Shown piece after piece: positions 15,440 through 23,156 of a stretch of DNA of 23,733 nt. Position 1 is the first letter of the stretch. Each line of letters starts with the position of its first letter. A program made the translations under genes and the position numbers. The notes beneath the pieces are model-generated. The model was not told where the DNA came from. It was given only the letters and a program-made list of their open reading frames with translations, and did no database searches. Source of the stretch: CAYSXY01 sp964435165 (GTDB lineage Bacteria > Pseudomonadota > Alphaproteobacteria > Rickettsiales > RI-342); contig CAYSXY010000031.1 of the NCBI GenBank assembly GCA_964435165.1, positions 1 to 23,733 on the forward strand. The letters run 5' to 3'.

Positions 15440-17209
15440 TTAACGCAAGCTGCGATCTGCCGTACGCCGTGCATTATAACGAGATTCAGGCAAATATCCT
15501 TCTTCGGCGCGCGATACGTCATTATCACGGCGAACGCGCAGACGGTCACGCTGGCGATCCATCGCCGCCTGACGGTGCAACACATCCTGCGGCACCACCT
15601 CTGACGTTGCGCCATCATAACCATGGTAAGGGGCCGAATTCACCATCACCGTATCGAGCGGGGTTGGTGCCGCAGCCCCCTCCCATGAGCGTTCATCATC
15701 AACGGAGGGAAGAGCCGCCGTCTCTATCGCAGGCGGCAATGGCTGTACCGGCGCAAGCGCAGTGTCTCTCGGCTGATAAGGCATGGCATTGGCCGGGGGT
15801 GACGCTGGTGCACGCACCTGCCCAAGCGATTGAACGGCACCACCATCCGGCACATGTGACGGATCAAACGGTTCATAAACAGGCATTGCCTGCGGCGGGG
15901 ACACTGAGGGGCTAGAGGCTGCATAGGGCAACGGAGGCTCTGCAGCCGCCGCGTCATAAGCCGGAACCGATGGGGCAGGGGTTTTCGGTGGGGCTGGCGC
16001 AGGTGGAGCGGCAGCGAAAGTTGCAGAGGACGGCAATTGCCAGTTGCCGGGAGGCGGTTGACGAAAACGCGGATCTTGCCATTGCTGCATTGCGCTGACT
16101 TCGCGCTGATATTGATCTGCGGTCATTGGCGGTGGCGCTTCAGGTGTTGCCGAGAGTGCCGGAAATTCGTCATTGCCGAAAAGGGGGCCCTTTCTGAAAT
16201 CAAAAAAACCGCTTAAGCCGGAACGGGAATTCGTCTTTTCAGTCACAGGGGCTGCCTGCGACGAAACGGGAGGTAATTCAGCACGCGGCAATGCAGAGGG
16301 CGCAGAAGACACCGGGGAGGGCGATGAAGCGGAGACAACGCGGCGTAATGGCGGCACAGGCGCAGCTGATGCAACGGGAGAAAGCTCTCGGGCCACCTCA
16401 GTTGGCTGACTCGGCATCACCGGTGGTGCCTGTTGCACCCGGCCATCCAGCCAGGGGGCAGCGCGTGAGCGCTGGGGTGGGGTCCGGGGCAATTGTGCAG
16501 AAGGCGTCGCCGGCATGGTCGGCGCCATGTGATGGGCGGGCTGTGCATGTGATGATGGCAGCGGAGCGGGAGCAGATCTGTTGAGGAAGACCGGCGTAGA
16601 CGGTGCTGTAGATGGGATAGCACTAGCACTACGATTCACCGCAGCAGGCGCATCCGTCAGCGGTCGTATCGTTGAAATGTCCGGCGGAATATCTGGAAAT
16701 TCCGCTTGCTGTAAGTGCGCATCCTCTACCCGACCGCTGGCGCGCGCTTGCATCGGCGGCATGCTGGCAACTGGCATTGATGCCGAAGAAGGTGCATAGG
16801 TAGGAGCAGCAGGACGCGGCGACGCAGATGCCCCCCCTACTGTGCCGGGCGGGAACTCTTGTGGCGACATTGCATCGGGAAAAGACGCGGCAACAGGCGC
16901 AGGAATAGCAGTCAGGCGGGCAGAGGGAGAATGGCCCCTCATCTGTCCGGCCATCGCGCGCGACTGGGCAGGCATGGGCATGGATGACGAGGAAGAGGCA
17001 GATGACATGGGGGGCATGATAGGAGATGGCGCCATTGGGCTTGCAGCCTGCATCGTCTGAGGTGGCATGCCGGGATGCGGATTCATGGCTGGCATACGAC
17101 GCGAATGCTGTACATCGAGGGAAGATGGCGGCTCCGAAACGATCATGCCGCACGCACTGAGCGTACAAAGCAATGTCATGGCTGCGCCTAACCGTAATCG
17201 CATGGTCAT
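15440..17209 (-). CDS. Long Pro/Ala/Ser-rich putative lipoprotein of unknown function
   Basis: This 589-residue protein starts with a basic head and a hydrophobic signal peptide ending in a lipobox LSAC with Cys20, so it is probably a lipid-anchored envelope protein. The rest is mostly low complexity, very rich in Pro, Ala, Ser and Met, and likely disordered. A few non-repetitive islands stand out: EFPDIPPDISTIRPLTD near 170-186, GFFDFRKGPLFGNDEFPAL near 334-352, and an acidic/basic tail near 555-589 rich in Arg and Tyr. These may be binding motifs. Such proteins can span the periplasm or contact peptidoglycan. It has a start with GGAAGA six bases upstream; a second ATG at 17203 is possible. 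It is divergent from phaC. I cannot assign a function. Several long frames on the other strand here are compositional shadows. Confidence 0.8.
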   Translation of the reverse strand: MTMRLRLGAAMTLLCTLSACGMIVSEPPSSLDVQHSRRMPAMNPHPGMPPQTMQAASPMAPSPIMPPMSSASSSSSMPMPAQSRAMAGQMRGHSPSARLTAIPAPVAASFPDAMSPQEFPPGTVGGASASPRPAAPTYAPSSASMPVASMPPMQARASGRVEDAHLQQAEFPDIPPDISTIRPLTDAPAAVNRSASAIPSTAPSTPVFLNRSAPAPLPSSHAQPAHHMAPTMPATPSAQLPRTPPQRSRAAPWLDGRVQQAPPVMPSQPTEVARELSPVASAAPVPPLRRVVSASSPSPVSSAPSALPRAELPPVSSQAAPVTEKTNSRSGLSGFFDFRKGPLFGNDEFPALSATPEAPPPMTADQYQREVSAMQQWQDPRFRQPPPGNWQLPSSATFAAAPPAPAPPKTPAPSVPAYDAAAAEPPLPYAASSPSVSPPQAMPVYEPFDPSHVPDGGAVQSLGQVRAPASPPANAMPYQPRDTALAPVQPLPPAIETAALPSVDDERSWEGAAAPTPLDTVMVNSAPYHGYDGATSEVVPQDVLHRQAAMDRQRDRLRVRRDNDVSRAEEGYLPESRYNARRTADRSLR

Positions 17210-17426
17210 GCCTGTTCTTCCTCTGACGTCATCGTCACCGTCCTGCTTGCAAATAACGCCACTTGTCGTTATGCTCTCAGCCCAATCCTGCCGCGTTTAG
17301 GATGTAAGCGCAAGAATAATAACACATGGTTAACAATGCGAAGATATCGCCGTCAAACATGTAAGGCTGCACCATCGTTAATCCGCATGAACACACGCAG
17401 CGGAGACAATATTGAGAGGATCAATC

Positions 17427-19328
17427 ATGACAGCTACTGTTCGCACCGCAAAATCCGAACCGAATACCCGCACACAACAAGCAACATCAGTGACACAGGA
17501 TAATCTACCGCTTATGGCAGAGGACGAAATCACACCGGAAAAAACCCTGGATAATCTGAATATCTTTACACAAAACATGAATATGGCAGCACGCCACTGC
17601 CAATCGATCATGCAACATATGGTGGCTAATGACCCGGCGAAACATACCAGCCTGCTGGAAGATCAATTGCATATCGGCTCCGCCTTTATGCACTTCTTTG
17701 CCCATCTGTGGACAGACCCGCAAAAAATCCTGCAAACTCAGCTCCATTTATGGCATGACTACCTGAATTTGCTTGACCACACCATGGCGCGACTCTCCGG
17801 TGAAGAGCAGGAGCCGTTTGTCGCTCCCGACCCCAAAGATCGCCGCTTTCGCGATGATGCGTGGAAAGACAATTCCGTCTTCGATTTTATCAAGCAGTTC
17901 TATCTGTTAGCATCTCATCGTATTCAGCATGCCGTCGAGCAGGTCGAAGGGCTGGACCCGAAGGTGAAACAAAAGGTCGGCTTTTATACACGCCAGTTTA
18001 TCGATGCTCTCTCACCGAGCAATTATCTGTTTACCAACCCACAGGCACTGCGCGAAACGCTGGAAACCCACGGCGAAAATCTGGTGCGCGGCATGGAAAA
18101 CATGCTCGAAGATGTCGCATCCGGACGTATTGCCATGACTGATCTGGAAGCCTTCAAGGTCGGGCAGAATATCGCCGCAACGCCGGGCAAGGTTGTCTAT
18201 CGCAATGAGTTGATGGAGTTGATTCAATACAGCCCGACGACGGAAAAAGTACACGCGACGCCGCTATTGTGTATTCCCGCCTGGATCAACAAATACTATA
18301 TTTTTGATCTTCGCCCGGAAAATTCTTTCGTCAAATGGCTGGTGGATCAAGGCTATACCGTGTTTATGATTTCCTGGGTCAATCCGGATGAACGCCATCG
18401 CGACAAGGATTTTGCCAGCTATATGAAAGAAGGGCCACTGGCGGCGCTGGATGTGATTGAAGAGATTACCGGCGTTAAAGAGGTTTCCGCTATTGGCTAC
18501 TGTCTGGGCGGCACCTTACTCTCCATGCTCATGTCCTACATGAAACAGCATGGCGATAGCCGTATCAATTCCGCGACATTATTTACCACCATGACGGATT
18601 TCTCCGATGCGGGAGAGTTATCAGTATTCATTGACGATGCCCAGCTGGATCTGATGGAACGTCGCATGAGTGAAAAAGGCTATCTGGAAGGGCAATCACT
18701 GGCCACCACCTTCAATATGCTGCGTGCCAACGACCTGATCTGGTCGTTCTACGTCAATAATTATCTTCTGGGCAAGGATCCCTTTCCCTTCGACCTGCTG
18801 TACTGGAACTCAGACGTCACACGTATGCCGGCACGGATGCATAGTTTTTACCTGCGCAATATGTATCAGAAAAACCTGTTGGCCCACCCCGGCGCACTGC
18901 GAATTGATGATACACCCATTGACCTGACGGAAGTGACAACTCCCGTCTATATGATTTCCACGCGTGAAGATCATATCGCACCATGGGAAAGCACCTATAA
19001 GGCCACCCATCTCTTCTCCGGCCCGGTGCATTTTGTCCTGGCCGCATCCGGCCATGTGGCAGGTATTATTAATCCTCCAGCCAAGAATAAATACAGCTAC
19101 TGGACCAATGACAAGCCACCGGTCAACCCGAAAAACTGGCTCAAGGCAGCAACGGAACATGAAGGCTCCTGGTGGCCGGACTGGACCGCATGGCACAAAT
19201 CTTTTGCTGGCGAGAAAGTGCCGGCCCGCACGCCAGGCAGCAAACAATATCCTGCCCTTGCCGACGCCCCGGGCACCTATGTGTTAGAACAATGCGCACC
19301 CGCCAAAGTTGGCGAGCGTGCCGTCTGA
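17427..19328 (+). CDS. phaC: Class I poly(R)-hydroxyalkanoate synthase PhaC
   Basis: PhaC polymerises (R)-3-hydroxyacyl-CoA into storage polyester at the granule surface. From the ATG at 17427, with AGAGGA six bases before it, the protein has 633 residues, typical of class I. The N-terminal half is the variable, helix-rich domain; the C-terminal half is an alpha/beta hydrolase. The lipase-like box GYCLGG carries nucleophile Cys359. Asp515 in STREDH and His543 in ASGHVAG complete the triad; the 28-residue Asp-His spacing equals that of the Cupriavidus enzyme. A TTG at 17412 would overlap the ribosome site and is unlikely. No phaA, phaB, phaR, phaZ or phasin gene is in the window, so this is an isolated synthase. 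An intergenic gap of 217 bp to the divergent lipoprotein gene should hold both promoters; I could not fix either one. Confidence 0.96.
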   Translation: MTATVRTAKSEPNTRTQQATSVTQDNLPLMAEDEITPEKTLDNLNIFTQNMNMAARHCQSIMQHMVANDPAKHTSLLEDQLHIGSAFMHFFAHLWTDPQKILQTQLHLWHDYLNLLDHTMARLSGEEQEPFVAPDPKDRRFRDDAWKDNSVFDFIKQFYLLASHRIQHAVEQVEGLDPKVKQKVGFYTRQFIDALSPSNYLFTNPQALRETLETHGENLVRGMENMLEDVASGRIAMTDLEAFKVGQNIAATPGKVVYRNELMELIQYSPTTEKVHATPLLCIPAWINKYYIFDLRPENSFVKWLVDQGYTVFMISWVNPDERHRDKDFASYMKEGPLAALDVIEEITGVKEVSAIGYCLGGTLLSMLMSYMKQHGDSRINSATLFTTMTDFSDAGELSVFIDDAQLDLMERRMSEKGYLEGQSLATTFNMLRANDLIWSFYVNNYLLGKDPFPFDLLYWNSDVTRMPARMHSFYLRNMYQKNLLAHPGALRIDDTPIDLTEVTTPVYMISTREDHIAPWESTYKATHLFSGPVHFVLAASGHVAGIINPPAKNKYSYWTNDKPPVNPKNWLKAATEHEGSWWPDWTAWHKSFAGEKVPARTPGSKQYPALADAPGTYVLEQCAPAKVGERAV

Positions 19329-19348
19329 TATCGCAGAACAACGATACA

Positions 19349-20275
19349 TTACCGCTTCCGCATTAGAGGCCATGCCGTGTAATCAAAGGGCGTTGCGGTG
19401 AAATAAGTATGATTCGCTGCCGGAACGGAACCTAAATCGCGCGGGGCAATGTAGGGGATAAAACCGGCATCGCGCGATGCTTGGAGCGCCGCGCCCTCAT
19501 CGCCCGTCGCCGGATAGTCGACGGCCAGAATGTAAATATCATCTGCGCTGGCCTGTGCCAGATAGGCAAGGTCATAAGGTGTCCACTCCGCATTCATCGG
19601 GCCTTTTTCATTGAAAAATGTATCTTCTTTCATCTGCCCATCAATCACCGCACGATAATCTGCAAATTGCAATAATTCCACCCCGCCATTAGGAATCAAC
19701 TGAACATCCGGCCCCATCGTCTGACGTAGCTGTGCCACCAGGTTCACCATTGCTTTTTTCGCCTCTGACGCCGTCACCTCTCGCTTTTCCCGCAACGTCT
19801 CAAATGCCTCCACCACATCTAACAGCAGCCCGTCATAGCCGAGAACCTGTATCTCTTGCACACGGCTGATGACAATCGCCTGCCAGTCCGGATGGCGGTA
19901 ATCGACGCGAAAATTTTCATTCCAGCGCGGATTCTCCATCAATATCCAGTCAGGATGGCCAACCCGCCAATCCGGTTGCCAATAGTCGCGATAGCTTTCC
20001 GCTTCACCGATACTCAGATAGGCAATCAGTGTTTTTCCCTGTTGCTTGAGGCTGACGATCTGCTCTGTCGTCAACCCGCTATATTGTGGATCGACAATGA
20101 GCATCGCCGCATCCAGTGCACTCAACGCGTCATAATCTGCATGCTGCAAATAATAAACAAATGGAATAGCAGGATAATCAGGCATAGAAAGTGGCTTTTG
20201 CTGCGTAGCGCAGGCAACAACCATCGCCTGAACCAGGATAAACAATAGACTTAACCGGAGGAGTGAGGAGGACAT
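19349..20275 (-). CDS. Putative GH114-like (TM1410/MJ1477 family) glycoside hydrolase lipoprotein
   Basis: The 308-residue product has a hydrophobic leader ending in VVAC with Cys22, a fair lipobox, so it is probably secreted and lipid-anchored. The rest reads as a TIM barrel of the endo-alpha-1,4-polygalactosaminidase/TM1410 type. Successive strands are visible as MLIVDPQYSG, TLIAYLSIGEAE, GYDGLLLDVVEAFE (acidic residues near 150-160), VQLIPNGG and DIYILAVDYP. Members cleave, or are thought to cleave, amino-sugar exopolysaccharide; activity here is unproven. The start shares one base with the stop of the gamma-carbonic-anhydrase gene (TGATG), indicating translational coupling. It converges with phaC, with only 20 bp between the stops. 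Confidence 0.82.
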   Translation of the reverse strand: MSSSLLRLSLLFILVQAMVVACATQQKPLSMPDYPAIPFVYYLQHADYDALSALDAAMLIVDPQYSGLTTEQIVSLKQQGKTLIAYLSIGEAESYRDYWQPDWRVGHPDWILMENPRWNENFRVDYRHPDWQAIVISRVQEIQVLGYDGLLLDVVEAFETLREKREVTASEAKKAMVNLVAQLRQTMGPDVQLIPNGGVELLQFADYRAVIDGQMKEDTFFNEKGPMNAEWTPYDLAYLAQASADDIYILAVDYPATGDEGAALQASRDAGFIPYIAPRDLGSVPAANHTYFTATPFDYTAWPLMRKR

Positions 20276-20796
20276 CAGGTTTGTCGTTCTCTGCGATGCT
20301 CCGCTCCGAGCGTTGTATACATTGCCGCCGATTGCTCAATCCAGGCAGATTCTTCCGGCGTGAGTACGCGTGCCGAACGTGCCGGGCTGCCCAGCCAAAG
20401 CTCCCCGCTCTTCACAATCTTACCCATCGGCACCAACGCCCCGGCACCGACCATGGCCCCCGTTTCAACCACCGCGCGGTCCATTACAATCGCCCCCATG
20501 CCGACAAATGAGCGATCCTGCAAGGTGCAGGCATGAATAATTGCTTTATGACCAATCGTCACCTCATCCCCAATATGTGTCGGAATATCCGGGCCTGTCA
20601 CATGCACGACCGTGCCATCCTGAATATTGGTACGCGCACCGATCGTAATCTGCTCCACATCACCACGCACGGTGCATCCATACCAGATGCTGCTGCCCGA
20701 CCCCACCGTCACACGTCCGATCACGGCTGCGGTAGGTGCGATGAAAGCGGTCGGATCGATCTGGGGTTGTTCCTGGTGAAATGAATATAAGGTCAT
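20275..20796 (-). CDS. Gamma-carbonic-anhydrase-like left-handed beta-helix protein (YrdA/PaaY group)
   Basis: The 173-residue protein consists of hexapeptide-repeat turns forming a left-handed beta-helix, followed by a C-terminal helix. The three expected metal-binding histidines are present: His65 (TVVHV), then His83 and His88 in IGHKAIIH. RGDVEQITIG is also family-typical. It is of the short CamH/YrdA type without the acidic loop of Cam, so hydratase activity is uncertain; some relatives are thioesterases or have unknown substrates. AGGA upstream of the ATG supports the start. It is coupled to the GH114-like gene by a one-base stop/start overlap. Confidence 0.92.
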   Translation of the reverse strand: MTLYSFHQEQPQIDPTAFIAPTAAVIGRVTVGSGSSIWYGCTVRGDVEQITIGARTNIQDGTVVHVTGPDIPTHIGDEVTIGHKAIIHACTLQDRSFVGMGAIVMDRAVVETGAMVGAGALVPMGKIVKSGELWLGSPARSARVLTPEESAWIEQSAAMYTTLGAEHRRERQT

Positions 20797-20826
20797 GATG
20801 ACGTCCTGTTTGCGGGTTTATGTTAT

Positions 20827-20865
20827 AGCCATTCCGAATAATTTTGCATATTATTAGGAATGGCT
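20827..20865. repeat. Long hairpin (16-bp arms, one mismatch)
   Basis: The arms AGCCATTCC-G-AATAAT and ATTATT-A-GGAATGGCT pair at 15 of 16 positions around a 7-base loop. It lies 31-69 bp upstream of the carbonic-anhydrase-like gene and starts a run of three palindromes leading to the broken plus-strand gene. It could be a regulator site or an RNA stem on either strand. Confidence 0.75.
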
Positions 20866-20884
20866 TACAAGCGCGACCGCGCGT

Positions 20885-20900
20885 CGCCGCCTATGCGGCG
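20885..20900. repeat. GC-rich hairpin
   Basis: CGCCGC-CTAT-GCGGCG is a perfect 6-bp stem with a 4-base loop. It is the middle of three palindromes, just after a second short GC inverted repeat (GCGCG-AC-CGCGC, about 20871-20882). There is no T run on either side. Confidence 0.6.
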
Positions 20901-20923
20901 TGAGGCTTAGCGCCACCTGAGCG

Positions 20924-20950
20924 CCTATTAATTTTACCAAAATTAATAGG
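20924..20950. promoter_or_regulatory. Perfect 12-bp-arm palindrome upstream of the broken gene
   Basis: CCTATTAATTTT and AAAATTAATAGG are perfect inverted arms around ACC. It lies 49-75 bp before the start at 20999. TTACCA (20935-20940, overlapping its centre) and TGTTAT 16 bp further on could form a weak promoter, so the palindrome would be well placed for a dimeric repressor. Operator function is inferred. Confidence 0.55.
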
Positions 20951-20998
20951 AAATATGTTATCTTACCAGTGGAATATGGATTGAACAGGAAATTCCTT

Positions 20999-21405
20999 AT
21001 GGCCCTCGGCCCGGAGACAGATGAACTAATTCGCCAGTTGGATCGGGCGATCACAGCCTCCCGGATAGTACGCGGCAATATATCCCCTGCCGATGGTTCT
21101 GCACTCCTCCCGATCCACTCGTCGCACTTGCTAATCTGACACTCGCCCTGCAAGCCGTTAACGTCTATTTGCCAGAACATGCAGAGATCAAACAGCATGA
21201 CCCGGAAACCATTCCAGAGGCAATCAAACAGCACACAGAATCACTTCTGATTGAAAAAGTACAATTGCAGGCAGGTGAGATCGGCAAATCCATGGAGGGG
21301 CATGAAAGCCCGGAAGTCTATGATTTTTATCTCCAGGAGATACGTGCCTTTGAACAGGCCAAAGCCCAATATGAGTCTTACATCAATCCAGACTTGCCTA
21401 GATAG
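20999..21405 (+). pseudogene. Frameshifted small gene of unknown function
   Basis: The ATG at 20999 has CAGGAA seven bases before it. It opens a natural-looking helical frame (PETDELIRQLDRAITASRI) that ends at a TGA at 21137 after 46 residues. From about 21112 the next frame continues as DPLVALANLTLALQAVNVYL and then a charged, helical 78-residue tail (GEIGKSMEGHESPEVYDFYL) to a TAG at 21403. Adding one C to the CCC at 21109-21111 joins them as Leu-Leu-Pro-Asp-Pro-Leu in a protein of about 135 residues. A one-base deletion or a sequencing error explains this best; programmed -1 shifting is possible but no standard slippery heptamer is present. No membrane segment or known motif is seen, and the family is not recognised. 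The final codons lie inside the 147-bp palindrome that follows. Confidence 0.65.
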
Positions 21406-21545
21406 CGTCGCCACGAGATGGAGAATGTGACGAAAACCGCCATTTTCGAGAACCGGAAGTTCTAATGTATATCAATACATGAAAGCCGGAAGCGCAGAAA
21501 ATGGCTGTTTGCAGGCCATTATGTATTTCGTGACAACGCTATCTA
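21399..21545. mobile_element. 147-bp imperfect palindrome with terminal inverted repeats (MITE-like)
   Basis: The first 18 bases (21399-21416) and the last 18 (21528-21545) are inverted copies at 16 of 18 positions, reading TAGATAGCGT at the outer end. The symmetry continues inward at matching distances: GCCATTTTC (21439-21447) against GAAAATGGC (21497-21505), and a central ATGTAT-atca-ATACAT (21465-21480). Both outer ends are TA, the target duplication expected for IS630/mariner-type insertions. There is no coding capacity. It lies between the end of a broken plus-strand gene and the argC stop, so it could also act as a two-way terminator or RNA. MITE is the favoured reading, but no second copy is in the window. 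Confidence 0.6.
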
Positions 21546-21562
21546 ATAGTTGATCGCTATTC

Positions 21563-22603
21563 TCAAGGAAACAAGGCAAGCTGCCCCAACCCTTCAGCCT
21601 CGTCAAACCCAAAGCGGAGATTCATATTCTGCACTGCTTGTCCGGATGCACCCTTGACCAGATTGTCGATAGCAGAGAGCAAAATCACCTGGCCGGGCAG
21701 TCGGTCTTCCGCCACGCCGATCAAACAATGGTTGGACCCGCGCACCTGACGGGTGGCTGGCATCACGCCCTCAGGCAACAGATGGACAAAGGGCGTGTCA
21801 CGATACGCTTCATGTAACAAACGGCGCAGCGATGCAGGCTCTTGCCCGCCAGCCAGTTGCACATAGATAGTGGCCAGAATACCGCGATTCATCGGCATCA
21901 AATGTGGTGTAAAACTGACCGTTATCTCTTTCTCATAGGCCACACTCATTTCCTGCTCAATTTCGGGCATGTGACGATGATGCCCAACCCCATATGGATG
22001 AATGCCATCCGCCACTTCGGCAAACAATGTGGCTTCCTTAGCGGCGCGACCGGCACCGGTCACGCCGGACTTCGCATCAATAATAATCCCCTCCGCTACA
22101 ATCGCTTTCGCCTTCAGAAGCGGAAGCAATGGCAGCAGCGACGCGGTCGGATAGCAGCCAGGGCAGGCAATCAAATCTGCATGTGCGATCTCCGCACGGT
22201 AATGTTCTGTCAGTCCATAAACAGCGCGATACTGCAACTCCGGGGCCTGATGGCTGCCATACCACGCCTCATACGTAGCCACATCACGCAACCGAAAGTC
22301 CGCAGACAAATCAATTACCACGACATGATCTGGCATCGATTTTACCACCTGTTGGGTCGTGGCATGTGGCAAGGCGCAAAACGCCACATCAATCTGTTGC
22401 CAATCAACCTCCCCCAGCTTCACCAAAGGCGGCAGGGCAGCCACCCGGAGATGCGGATAAACAGCTTCCATCGCCTCGCCCGCACGGCGATCAGCCACCA
22501 ACGTGGTAATCTCCACCAACGGGTGTGCATGCAGAAAACGCACCAACTCCGCACCGGTATAGCCACTTGCCCCGATAATTGCTGCCCTGATGGATCTGGT
22601 CAT
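21563..22603 (-). CDS. argC: N-acetyl-gamma-glutamyl-phosphate reductase ArgC
   Basis: ArgC reduces N-acetylglutamyl phosphate to the semialdehyde with NADPH, the third step of arginine synthesis. The 346-residue protein has the nucleotide loop GASGYTGAEL (11-20) and the active-site Cys150 in PGCYPTA, the standard type 1 ArgC signature. It also has the late segment FTPHLMPMNRGI. The start has AAGAGG eight bases upstream. It follows rplM-rpsI, as in many alphaproteobacteria, but is separated from them by a strong terminator only 23 bp before its start codon. Confidence 0.97.
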   Translation of the reverse strand: MTRSIRAAIIGASGYTGAELVRFLHAHPLVEITTLVADRRAGEAMEAVYPHLRVAALPPLVKLGEVDWQQIDVAFCALPHATTQQVVKSMPDHVVVIDLSADFRLRDVATYEAWYGSHQAPELQYRAVYGLTEHYRAEIAHADLIACPGCYPTASLLPLLPLLKAKAIVAEGIIIDAKSGVTGAGRAAKEATLFAEVADGIHPYGVGHHRHMPEIEQEMSVAYEKEITVSFTPHLMPMNRGILATIYVQLAGGQEPASLRRLLHEAYRDTPFVHLLPEGVMPATRQVRGSNHCLIGVAEDRLPGQVILLSAIDNLVKGASGQAVQNMNLRFGFDEAEGLGQLALFP

Positions 22604-22626
22604 GGATAAAACCTCTTGTGATGAAC

Positions 22627-22652
22627 AAAAAAGGGCGCTCCGATGAGCGCCC
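22627..22652 (-). terminator. Strong intrinsic terminator after rpsI
   Basis: On the minus strand a perfect 8-bp stem GGGCGCTC/GAGCGCCC with loop ATCG is followed by six Ts. It ends the rplM-rpsI transcript 31 bp after the rpsI stop. Its T run ends only 23 bp before the argC start codon. Confidence 0.93.
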
Positions 22653-22658
22653 CCTGTA

Positions 22659-22687
22659 TTCGTACGGATATACGGTCAGTATATCAA
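22659..22687 (-). promoter_or_regulatory. Possible argC promoter overlapping the rpsI stop
   Basis: On the minus strand TTGATA (22687-22682, overlapping the rpsI stop codon) and TACGAA (22664-22659) are 17 bp apart. Transcription from here would pass through the rpsI terminator before reaching argC, which would make that hairpin a leader element. The match is moderate and the promoter unproven. Confidence 0.35.
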
Positions 22688-23145
22688 CGTTTGGAGAACT
22701 GGAAGCGCTTACGAGCCTTCTTACGACCATATTTCTTACGCTCAACGGTTCGGCTGTCGCGGGTCAAAAAGCCGCCACGACGCAAAATCGTATGAAATGA
22801 GGCAGGATCATATTGATCAAGCGCTTTACTGATACCATGGCGCACAGCACCAGCCTGACCGGACAGACCGCCACCCACAACCGTGCAGGTAACATCAAAC
22901 ATATTGGCACGATCCACTGCATCAAATGGCTGATTGATAATCATACGCAGCACCGGACGTGCAAAATAACGCTCCACTTCGCGACCATTAACGGTCACCT
23001 TGCCTTTACCCGGACGAATCCACACACGAGCAATGGCATCTTTTCGTTTGCCGGTGGCATAGGCACGTCCCAGTTTATCAACGACTGGGCCACGCTCCCC
23101 AGCGGTGTTTTCAGGTGCGGCCTGTTGTACTGCTGCTTCGCTCAT
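22684..23145 (-). CDS. rpsI: 30S ribosomal protein S9
   Basis: S9 binds 16S rRNA in the small-subunit head, and its basic tail reaches the P-site tRNA. The 153-residue protein has the typical YATGKRKDAIARVWIRPGKG segment, then VERYFARPVLRMIINQPF. It ends in the very basic tail KKARKRFQFSKR, whose final Arg is universal. A roughly 25-residue N-terminal extension (with Gln/Ala/Glu) before GRAYATGKR is common in alphaproteobacteria. It follows rplM by 11 bp in the standard rplM-rpsI operon. Confidence 0.98.
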   Translation of the reverse strand: MSEAAVQQAAPENTAGERGPVVDKLGRAYATGKRKDAIARVWIRPGKGKVTVNGREVERYFARPVLRMIINQPFDAVDRANMFDVTCTVVGGGLSGQAGAVRHGISKALDQYDPASFHTILRRGGFLTRDSRTVERKKYGRKKARKRFQFSKR

Positions 23146-23156
23146 TCTCTCTAACC

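Noticed and set aside
16629..17168. 179-residue minus-strand frame inside the lipoprotein gene
   Set aside because: It uses another frame of the same repetitive coding sequence, and its Cys/His-rich sequence has no coherent domain.
17412..17426. TTG start for phaC
   Set aside because: It would overlap the AGAGGA ribosome site that serves the ATG at 17427.
21100..21140. Programmed -1 ribosomal frameshift in the small gene
   Set aside because: No standard slippery heptamer or clear downstream stimulatory structure is seen; a lost C in a C run is simpler.
20854..21234. 126-residue minus-strand frame across the palindromes and the broken gene
   Set aside because: No ribosome site or motif; it reads through palindromic intergenic DNA and opposes a better plus-strand frame.
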